NCBI RefSeq assembly: GCF_021917145.1
Contig: NC_061071.1
Location: 5,371,934-5,435,933 of the forward strand
Reading direction: 5' to 3'
From: Hypomesus transpacificus
Taxonomy: Eukaryota > Chordata > Actinopteri > Osmeriformes > Osmeridae
DNA length: 64,000 nucleotides
The notes below the pieces were generated by a model. That model was not told the DNA's origin. It worked only from the letters and a program-made list of their open reading frames with translations, and searched no databases. Positions 54,738 through 64,000 of the stretch are shown piece after piece (positions within the stretch are counted from its first letter, which is position 1; each line of letters starts with the position of its first letter). A program made the translations under genes and the position numbers.

Positions 54738-56357
54738 ATCTTACAGGAATGAATCAGACATGATGCAATATGCATCAATATTACATTTTTGGGGGGACAT
54801 TGAGTCCCAAATACAATTCAGTCAGTTGTACACCATCTACAGATACTGTTGCAATGTTAGGCAACCCTGTCTGCTTCATCTGGACACAGGTGCTCATCCA
54901 CATCACATCTTATGACATCTTGGGCAACACAGCTAGGAAAAACAACCTTTTGGCATGCCTGGTCCATTCCTGACTATCTTCTGCTGATGTGTCCAGGCAG
55001 CCAGCTTTCATTGTTTCCAGGAGGGAACACATGTATCTGTTGTTCTGATAGCATTTCCATTTTTAGATTAAGAATGTATTTCAATATTACTATAGCCGTT
55101 TTGAAAATTGCTGTCCAATTTTGCGTAATGTTAGATTTAGAATGTACGTTTAACCGTTTTGAATATGTAGACATGTGCAAACGGGCTGGAGGGTAAAGTT
55201 TTGGTGGTGGTTGTGTCTGAGTGAGAAAATAATGAATGTCGTTTGAAAGATGTCTATGAATGTATTTTGTGCCGAGGCAAATTCAGTTTCAATGTCTCAG
55301 CCATGGTCCATTGGTATGGAAGCCATGCAATGGAGGTTACTTTGAGGACAGGAACTGTCAATCAACGTAGAAACAACAATACTAAAGTATTGGAGACACG
55401 TTTCTTTACGTGGAAAAAAGCAGATAAGGCAAGAACATATTTGCTTTGAAGGCAATGGATTTGAAACAGTATCTTTCTCAAAATCTCTGTTGATATTCAA
55501 TCCTACATACTATATCTCCCTGAACGTTTCCAATTTCACAACTTTCATCAAAGGCAGGCATGAACGTCTCACTTGGCCTTTGCCCCTGACGTTGCATTTC
55601 CTGAGTCACGGATGTCAGACCTGAGGGGGTTATTTACTGTAACCGCGGTCCCAGCAGGGTATCTATTAACACAAACACAGACTAGACCTGAGCATCAAAG
55701 AGACAGAGGGGATGGAGGGATGAGAGTTCTCCTTTATCTCTGCCTGGCAGACTAGTGTGAACATGGACCAGCCAGTGACAGAGTAGCTGATCCTAAGATA
55801 GAGACAGGAGGGGAGAGGAGAGGAGAAGAGAAGAGGAGAGGCAAGGAGAGGGGGAGAGATGATGAGAGGGTGAGGTGGGTGTAAGGGTAGAGATGGGGCA
55901 GAAAGGGAAGAGAGGGGGGAGTAGAAGGTAAAGACAAGATAAGCGAGACTAAATTAGCGGACATGTGAGGTGAGAAGAAAAAGAGAGCAGATTCATTTAG
56001 CAAAGAAAATGAATGAGACAAGAAGAGAGGTGATGTGAGGAGACTGGAGGCTGGTATGGGGGCTGGGGTGAAAGCTGGTATGGAGGCTGGTATTGAAGAT
56101 GGTGTGGAGGCTGGGTGGAGGCTGGTGTGGAGGCTGGCATGGAGGCTGGTACGATGTTCTGTTCCCCGTCTGCTGTCATGACTGTGGGGCTTAGAACATT
56201 CCAGATCAGAAGCAATGCACTTTTACACACACAAGTTGGTTAGATACATACAGACTATGTGTGTGTGTGTGTATGTCTGCGTTATTCCCTGAGGAGGCCT
56301 TTTAGAAGCTCTGTGGCTTGTTCTTACCTGAAGGCAGGAAAGGACAGAACACACTCT

Positions 56358-56368
56358 CCCCCCCCCCC

Positions 56369-56385
<17 letters not shown>
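56358..56385. repeat. Poly-C homopolymer, 28 bases
   Basis: Run of 28 C followed by a CA repeat. Confidence 0.95.
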
Positions 56386-56399
<14 letters not shown>

Positions 56400-56577
56400 A
56401 TATGCCTTCACGTATGACTGTAAAGTGTTTTTCACCTTTATGAAAGGACAATCCAGTACAAAAAAATCCCTCACCCTCTGTTTTCTCCTTTTTTCTCTGG
56501 CCCTTTCTCTCTTGCTCTGTCTTTCCTCCCTCTCTCGCTACCCTTCCCTCTCTTACTCAGTCCCTTTCTCTCCTTAA

Positions 56578-56578
56578 A

Positions 56579-56672
<94 letters not shown>

Positions 56673-56697
56673 CCTCCCTCCCTCCCTCCCTCCCTCT
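56578..56697. repeat. (TC)n microsatellite
   Basis: About 90 bases of TC, then a TCCC repeat. Confidence 0.95.
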
Positions 56698-57623
56698 CAC
56701 CCGTACCTTCGCTCTCCTGCTGGGGGCTGTTGTGTGTTGTGGCAAATGTGGTCCAGATGAAGACCCCCCCACCTGTACTGCCGCGGGCCCCACCTGGGGC
56801 ACACCAGCAGGTTCCAGCAGAGCCCCATTCATTACCGCACACTCAGGCACTCTGATGAAGACCCACAGCGATTTCCTGACAACACGCATACAGAGGAAGG
56901 TTTACCAGCACAGTTGGATAGACATTTATATTTGTGAGTCTGGCGTGTGTCTGTGTTCAAGAGGAGAACACACACGTGCACACACACGTGTCGGAGAAAA
57001 CGAGCATGGAGTTGACACGCGAAGGAAGGGGTTTCTGGGATGCTCATGCGTTTCTGTGACACCAATATCTGTTACCCTAGTGTAGCTCCTGTGGATTGGC
57101 CGACCTCACTCCATGGTGTCACTACAGACCACCCACGCCTGCGAAAAGCTTCCGGGTTGCGGCATAGACAGTGAGGGGAACGATCGGGAGCACTGACGAG
57201 CAGAGCGACACACCCCGGTTACACAAGATGATGTGGGAGACTGAAGGGTTTACTGTTGTGTGTTTCGGAACATCAAATCTTACCTTACATTAACTCATTC
57301 ATGACATGACAACATCCATTGTGTTACTCTATGGATTGATATGAATTCTTGCATCGCAAGAATCTCCTCTCCCCTCTCCTGTCATGTTCTCTCCTTTTCT
57401 CTCCTCTCCCTCTCTTCTCTCCTCAGACAAAGGAATGGAAGCAGACTGACAGAGTGAGCAGACAGACATGCAGACAGACAGACTAACAACGAAGAAAGTC
57501 AAACAAGGTAACAGGTGATAAATAAAACCTAATCAAAACCGGGATGACTCCTTTTCAAATATAAGCTCTTTAAGGACGCCAGTATTTCAGCCCCTGCTGG
57601 CAAGATATGCGCCCTCCGACCCT

Positions 57624-57654
<31 letters not shown>

Positions 57655-58113
57655 ACAGGCTGGGCCCAGGGACAACTGGACCGTGTGTTGCTTTGTGTAA
57701 CGTCTGGCAGGAACAGATTAGAAAGAAGACAGTGAAACACATTCATACGGCTTGCTGTAGAATGAAGGAGCCACAGAATGAGATGGCACCTTGTTGCATG
57801 GGTGTGCACTACGTGTGAGTGTCGCTGTGTGTGTGTGTGTGTGTATGTCTGTGTGTTTTGACCGGACGAGACCGGCACTCGGTTCAGCTGTCATGCGCAG
57901 CCCAACGTTCCTCTCCATGTTCTCGTCCCGCCAGCACCCCCGCATCAGTGTTTGTCCCCGAGCTGGGAGCTGGGGGGGGGGCCTGTCAGGAACGGAGAAT
58001 ACTGCAGTTCAAAAGTTCAGGGCTTCAACTCCTCATCCCTTCATCTCCACTACTTACCTGCTGCCTGTGATGAGGATGGTGGTTATGATGATGCTGATGG
58101 TGTCATGTCTACA

Positions 58114-58150
58114 TCTGATCCATTTAGCAGACACTTTTATCCAAAACAAC
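58114..58150 (-). mobile_element. SINE tail fragment, reversed
   Basis: TTTAGCAGACACTTTTATCC is the reverse complement of the conserved fish SINE tail (GGATAAGAG(C/T)GTCTGCTAAA). Confidence 0.6.
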
Positions 58151-59961
58151 AAATTGTGCAAATTGTGCAATTAGTAATTGGATACATGTTCTATATCTAT
58201 AATGACAATGTTGAAATGTTGCATGCAGGAGTCCATTCAATACTGAAGCCACTTTTTCAAAACTCTTCCCACAGTCTGTATTAGAAACATGCAGGTTGGC
58301 CAAACAGTTGATCCCTGCTCCAAAACTCATTCAAACCATCAAAACACTTTATACATGTCTCAAAATGAGCTTGTTTGACCTTAAAAGTGAGTGTGTACTA
58401 ACTGGGGGGACTAAGAAGAGGGGGGTTTGGTTGTTTTAAGGAGATGCTTTGTGACAAAGGCTATTGGTGGAGACGCAAAGGCTAGCGACCATTTGTTGAC
58501 ACCTAATGTGAAGGAGCTTTTAAGACCACAGGACCGGAGATCCTGTTGTTGTGTTTCAATCGGGACCAATGGGACCAATCGGGGCCAATGAAGAAGAGCC
58601 ATGGGACATTTGCATGCCTTTGTCTTAACCAATGACTGTAGAGAGCGGGGCTGCTTAAATAGCTAGCTATAGCTAGCTAACATGCTAGCAGACAAACTTG
58701 TAGCACAATGGCGTGTGATGTTTTTGTCTCCTTGTGGGCCGGCCACAAGCAATAAGGCTTTTTAAAACTTGTTCACCGACTGACTGTGCAATGCTTGATA
58801 GATTAATATTTCTGACACCCTCTTTGATCCATGTTTCCGAACTGTAAATCATTCCAATGCTGTCCCCTTTGGTCTGTTTGGTTAGGAGACTGAAAACTGC
58901 TGAAATTGCAGAATGTGTTTTCAATGATTAAATATTCTGTTAAGTCTTTCAATGTATTTCAGTCAGGTCAATGCAGAAATGCACAGTTTAATTCGGTTTG
59001 GAATGTTCTTTTAGCAATTTTGGAAACAGTATATTAGCATTTGAAAAATGTGCTGCAAATAAATAGTGTTTTGCTGGTTGTGGAGTATGAATAAGAAAAG
59101 AGAATGGATTTTGGTAAACGTGTTAATTGAATGCATCTGATATGAAAGCACTGAAAAATTATTCACTTCATTCACTGAATTCAATGTGACTTCAGCTTTG
59201 ATCAATGCTGGTTAGCAATTGAAAAAAAACTGTAACATATTGGCCTTTGTATACTGTAATAGTCATGTACCTCCACTCTGCAAGGTTGTTTAGAAAGAGA
59301 TAGCTAGGTCTTCAAAGATTACACTTAGTACTGAAAACATTTTATAACACTTGCACACACACACATTCACACTTTCACACCCACTGATACAAACACACAC
59401 ATGCATGCACACGTGTACTCAAGGAAAACACACACGTACACACAGTCACACAAACACATTGGCTTTGAAGTGACAACTCCTTCCGACTAGAAGAGAACAG
59501 AGAACACAAAGTTCCAGAATGTTCCGCATCCATGCTCCACTAAGAGCTGGCTCAACCTTACCCTTGAAATGCCCCCTTCCTGGGAGACACTGTGTGTGTG
59601 TGTTTGTGTGTGTAAATGTGTGTGTAAATGTACGTGTGTGGTTTCTGAAAGTGTCTGAGTCTGTTTGCATGCCTAAATGTGCATGTACTTGAATGCATCG
59701 CTGTATGTGGATGTATGTGTGTGTGTGTAAGTGTGTCTGAGCGTCGTGTGACAGGGTCTCCAAGATGCAAGATCAAATGTCAGTCACTCTAAAGGTCACC
59801 TCTCTCCTCGTCTCTCCTCTGGACGAGTCAGACACACGCACAGACACTCCTTGACGTGCACACACACACGCATACACACACACACACACACACTCCTCAG
59901 GTGTTTCAGCATCAATGCACCCATCAAAGGGCTGTCACAGGTGCCACTGGCTATGGAGGTG

Positions 59962-59982
59962 CCCCCCCCCCCCCCCCCCCCC
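59962..59982. repeat. Poly-C homopolymer, 21 bases
   Basis: Run of 21 C. Confidence 0.95.
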
Positions 59983-60178
59983 GGCTTCTTGTTCGCCATC
60001 CCAGAGTGTCACTCAGGGGGCTTGAGGAGAGCAGAGACAAGATTCCACTCATCAGCACCGACAGACCCGTGTGGAGGTCTGTCTCCCCCTAGAGGAGGCC
60101 AGGAGCAATTTCAGGCCCCAGCGCCTCACCTCACTGCTCACATCCTCCAAATGCTGTACACAGCAGGAGAACGTTCTG

Positions 60179-60385
60179 GGGGGTATTCCAGGTAGCGGGT
60201 TTAACAAACTCTGAGATTAACCCTGAACTCTGATTTGAGTTACTCTAACATGGGAAACTCCGAAAATTCGTTTCCAGAAAAAGCTGATATGAATTTGTTA
60301 ACTCAACTCGGAGTACGGCAACTGAGTTTAGCGAGTGCATGAATACTACCAAAAGCCAACATCTATGAGCTCTGATACTAGGATT
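60179..60385. mobile_element. Fragment of an interspersed repeat (Harbinger-like?)
   Basis: GGGGTATTCCAGGTAGCGGG, AACAAACTCTGAGATTAACC and related words resemble a repeat family I recall from fish genomes. I see no matching right end, so the superfamily is a guess. Confidence 0.35.
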
Positions 60386-60774
60386 CACCATGGCAACCGA
60401 CGACAAAAAACGTTGTCATACTTCACCACACTTTAGATATAAGTTTTATTTCGTGTTCATGGTCAATCTGAGCACATACTCTGGAAAAAAGCAACACGGC
60501 TGTAGCAGCGTAGCCTATAGCTACAATTGGCGTGGGAGACAATTGCTGCCGAGTCAATACATTTACCTACTATTTGAATGCAATAGCCAGTCCATACATT
60601 GAACATTTAACCCCACTGTCCGTTAATATTAGAGGAGAAAAAGTGGTGGACTTTTAGCATGTTCAATGTTAGGCTACATATAAAACATACTACGAACAGG
60701 TAGGGTAATGCATATTTTGTTTATATACTAGCTTGTGATTGTAGCCTCGACGTCACCATGGTTTTAGTCATGTA

Positions 60775-61933
60775 CCAGGGTTTTTCCTACATAGAGAAAA
60801 TGTTGGCGCGCGCCAAAGACGTTTTCGCAAGCGCCACTGAGAAATCCCGAGCGCCAAAGGCAAAAAAAACCTGTGTTCATCACGCGTGCAATGCATGTCA
60901 GCAAATATGTTCTCAATAGTATGTTTCAAGTAGGCTACAGCCGAACCCTCGTTCTGTTTTGATCAATAATAATCAAGTTGATAAGCGTGTGTTCTTGTCT
61001 GATCAATACGCAACAGTGAGGTGCGCGAATGGAAAGAGCGGCCACTAAACTGTCGTTCCGCTGCGAGGGCCAGCCCGACGTGCACAAATAGTACACCTGT
61101 AGCCTACAAATGCTAATTACATTTCCAATCAAAATGCTGACAAAAGTTTGATTTACGATTTCAAACGCAGCCTCCATTGGTATTCTTAACCTGGAATGAT
61201 AACATTGTTTCCTCTATGGCTACATTTCTGCCGTCACGGTATTACAAATCAGGCTGTACAAAAATGTAATCCGTATATCAGCAGTGAGTACATGTCGGAG
61301 AATAGCATGGACACGCGCTTCACACCGCAGTTGATATTGTGCGTGTGCGTCCTTGAGAACGTATAATGTATGTTGTCAGTTCTTAAAATCGTTATTGTAT
61401 AAGTCTATAGTTCTTGCAAATTTAAATCAAGTTAACTGGTGATTTTCGTTGTTTGTATTCTTCCCCTGCTAGCTAAATTGCACATGTCTGTTGATTTGAT
61501 AGCGATTGCTGCCCTTTCTCAGGTTTGTATTTTAGGTCCATTATTATGCTGAAGTAGTTTTCATTAATAAAAAGTGGGTATATGGTTAATATTTGCTACA
61601 GAATGCTTAGCTTATCAAGATCAGATGAAGCAGGCAGTGTACATGCTTCAGAGTGGCCTACCTTAATCAATAGGCTAGGCTACTGACCATTTACAATAAG
61701 TTGTTACATCAATTATTAATTGGCAGCATTTATACCATTTAAAACATACTCTATAACTTTATTGCTTTAGGGGAAATAGGACGAAAATATGTGAGTGTGT
61801 GTGGGGGGTGCAAAACACTTGGGAATAAATACATTGATTAGAAAAAAGAAAAAAAAAGAATATATATATATATACATATATATTTTTTTTTTTTGAGCAC
61901 CGAAGACCCATTTTGACCCAGGAAAAACCCTGG
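60775..61933. mobile_element. Non-autonomous hAT-like element
   Basis: About 1.16 kb bounded by the perfect 14-bp inverted repeat CCAGGGTTTTTCCT / AGGAAAAACCCTGG. No transposase is readable. The flanks GTCATGTA and ACATGATA are only loosely alike, so a target duplication is not clear. Confidence 0.7.
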
Positions 61934-63483
61934 ACATGATACAAAGTTTAAATATCAATTGGTGCTTATTTCAACTTGTAGTAGCAGTTTCCCTCAACAG
62001 AATGCTTTTTATCAAAGGATTATGATGATAATTACGTAAGATGACGAAAATACATTAATGACTGCTGCCGCAGAAACTGATGCAGAGAATTATGTATGGT
62101 AGCTACTGGTAGTTCTCTCTCCATGCAACGCTAGCCTACTTTTATTTACAGGCTTTTTTGTAATTTAATCAGTCAGTTACACTGACATTATGAGAATAAT
62201 GTACATAAAAACGATTTGCACATTCTGACAACAGGGCATGCTGTATACAGTGAGATGTTAATTTAATGGCAGGTGAATTTTGCATGTGGAACAGTGACAT
62301 TTAGCTAATGTAATCTCATGTATACCCAGTTACATGTAAATTAGTTGTGCAAACTGCACCTCCTGAAGAAAGTGCCAACAACTGACCAAGAGATGGTGTA
62401 GGCCTACTTAGGGTAGAAGAATAAAGGCTAATCTCTAAAAAGATTTACTGGAATACCAGTTACGAGAGGATGCATGGTCACACGTGATGTTGTAGGAACA
62501 ATAACCTATATGAATATTGATAGTTGAATTTTCTGAATTTCTATTTTGACCAAGAGAATGTGTACAAACGGCAGAAGAATAAAGGCTGATCTTGTAAACC
62601 TGGTAAAATGGTATTTTACCAACCTGGTAAAATATGGAGTTACTGGATGGAGTCTCAACTTGATGGCTCTCACATCTCATTGTGTAACTTCCTGTAGCAT
62701 TGCTAGTCATGTTGATAAGTAAGGGTCAAGATTCTGGGGTGATTGTAGTTGTTCTTAAGGAATTGTGAAGCATTGTTCTGTGGATTATTGATCTCCTGAG
62801 ACCTTCTCCTCAGCTTTGGCTTGTCCTACTCTTTCTTCCTCACCTCATGCTTTCTATCACCTCATGCTTTCTATCTCTATATCTTTACAATAATCATGGT
62901 AGAGTAGGCATAAGAGTTAACCTTCGTTGATATCATTAATTTGCAATATGATATCTTGCTCTGATTTAACCCAAAAATCAAAATAGTCAAATAACTGTAA
63001 TTCCATTGATATTGGCATTATTTGGTTCAGTTTCCCATCTTCCTTCAAACCAAAGGGGAATTCGTTTCGGTTCTTTGGCCAATATTGACCCCCTACAATG
63101 TTGAAATAGATTTGCTGAAACACCAGTTTCAGGATGGTAGGCTACATCATGTAAATTGTAGGAATCATATGAATCATGTAAATTGTAGGAATAGCCAATA
63201 GAAATAGGCTAGGCTACTTATTGTGATTTTCTATTTGTAGGCAATGAAGAAGACCAAACACAATTTCAATTATTTGAATTTATTTCAGTGCCCAAAAGCA
63301 TTCGGTCAATTCTGAGTGCATGTCCGCGGCATGTAACACTAGCGACGAAGGCCCAAGGCCTGAGAATGTTGCTAAAATAAATTACAGATTGAGACGGGAA
63401 ACGGTAACATTAACTTGGATATTCATCAGGGAATTAAAGCACATCAAATCGCAATCTTAAAATTGTCTAGCAGCGTATAACTA

Positions 63484-63566
63484 AGCGTTGTGTCCTTGGG
63501 CAAGGCACTTTACCCTACTTGCCTCGGGGGGAATGTCCCTGTACTTACTGTAAATCGCTCTGGATT
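63484..63566 (+). mobile_element. SINE fragment
   Basis: The body and part of the tail of the same SINE family (GTTGTGTCCTTGGGCAAGGC, ATCGCTCTGGATTA). Confidence 0.8.
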
Positions 63567-63679
63567 ATGGAGGATTATAGGGGCCACAACTAAATAAATA
63601 AATACTTGGATAAATAATTATATAACACAAAGCTTAAATAAATGACACAAAATATATAAATGTTACATGTATTTGTGTG

Positions 63680-63825
63680 TATATATATATATGTTTACGT
63701 TTTAATGTGTTTACATTTATTCATTTATACTTACATTTATTCATTTATACTTACATTTGTTTATTTATACTTACATTTATTTATATATACTTACATTTAT
63801 GTATTTATACTTACATTTATCCACG
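63680..63825. repeat. AT-rich minisatellite, about 20-bp unit
   Basis: Six units of the form TTACATTTATTCATTTATAC with TA-rich variants, just before the promoter-like segment at the window edge. Confidence 0.9.
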
Positions 63826-63876
63826 GTGAAACTTCCTGCAGCAAAATAAATCTGTCGTCCCCCCGTCACCAAGTCA

Positions 63877-63902
63877 GGGGGCGGGTCAAAGCCTCTGATT
63901 GG
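63877..63902 (+). promoter_or_regulatory. Possible GC box and inverted CCAAT box
   Basis: GGGGGCGGG (63877-63885) followed 12 bases later by ATTGG (63898-63902, CCAAT on the other strand). There is no TATA box. The 100 bases after it to the window end are GC-richer than the AT-rich DNA before it, as in a 5' untranslated exon. This is suggestive only. Confidence 0.3.
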
Positions 63903-64000
63903 TGAATGAACAGTATTACACACCAGGCAGGCTCAACCAGTCGATCAAGCTCTCTTCAAGCTAGAGGGATCCTCTATCGCCTCACTCTGCAGCTGCTAGG

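Larger units (their letters stand above)
50867..63876. other. Right-hand 13 kb without a supported gene
   Basis: I found no exon series that I can tie to a known protein. Contents are SINE copies, a hAT-like element (60775-61933), CA, TC and poly-C tracts, and a three-copy 21-22-bp repeat at 52082-52150 (CACCTCATGTATCCTGCAAAA). Two minus-strand segments that look weakly exon-like are reported under findings. The region could be intronic to a gene lying further right. Confidence 0.4.

Overview
The window looks like nuclear DNA of a ray-finned (teleost) fish. The genes are vertebrate, with short GT-AG introns. Microsatellites and minisatellites are extremely dense, and there are several copies of a tRNA-derived fish SINE, Tc1-like and hAT DNA transposons, and no bacterial-type operons. 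The SINE tail and overall style would suit a smelt or another basal euteleost, but that is only a guess.

Layout. (1) 1.6-2.9 kb, plus strand: the main coding exon of a PRSS23-type secreted serine protease. (2) 5.3-9.9 kb, minus: TMEM39A, eight coding exons giving 475 residues; intron 6 carries a decayed Tc1-like element. (3) 10.6-13.6 kb: a complete hAT transposon with perfect 14-bp ends, an 8-bp target duplication and a transposase broken by one frameshift. (4) 15.7-19.1 kb, minus: ILDR1 (angulin-2), eight exons. (5) 22.7-36.7 kb, minus: ILDR2 (angulin-3) in head-to-tail order, ten exons, with introns full of simple repeats. (6) 38.5-42.7 kb, minus: a GPA33-like (A33 antigen) immunoglobulin-superfamily gene, seven exons, with an unusual Asp/Arg/Ser/Tyr repeat tail. 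(7) 47.7-50.2 kb, plus: a gastrin-releasing peptide receptor (GRPR), four coding exons, one more than in mammals. (8) 50.9-64 kb: no gene I can support; SINEs, a hAT-like element, simple repeats, two weak exon-like segments and, at the right edge, a possible GC-box/CCAAT promoter.

How the genes relate. ILDR1, ILDR2 and GPA33 are three consecutive single-pass immunoglobulin-superfamily membrane proteins of epithelia, all on the minus strand. ILDR1 and ILDR2 share 120-nt and 147-nt exons with the same intron phase, which points to duplication from one ancestor. In human, ILDR1 (with TMEM39A) lies on 3q13 while ILDR2 and GPA33 lie on 1q24, so this locus joins two human neighbourhoods. Angulins mark tricellular junctions. 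TMEM39A is an ER protein and GRPR a Gq-coupled receptor; no functional link to the cluster is implied.

Exon borders were set by reading splice sites and checking that phase is maintained from exon to exon. Gene names come from recalled family sequences, not from a database search. The most notable oddities are the donor-site triplication in ILDR1, the nine-G frame break in ILDR1, the arginine/glutamate microsatellite inside the ILDR2 coding region, the long polypyrimidine tracts before ILDR2 acceptors, and the extra GRPR intron.
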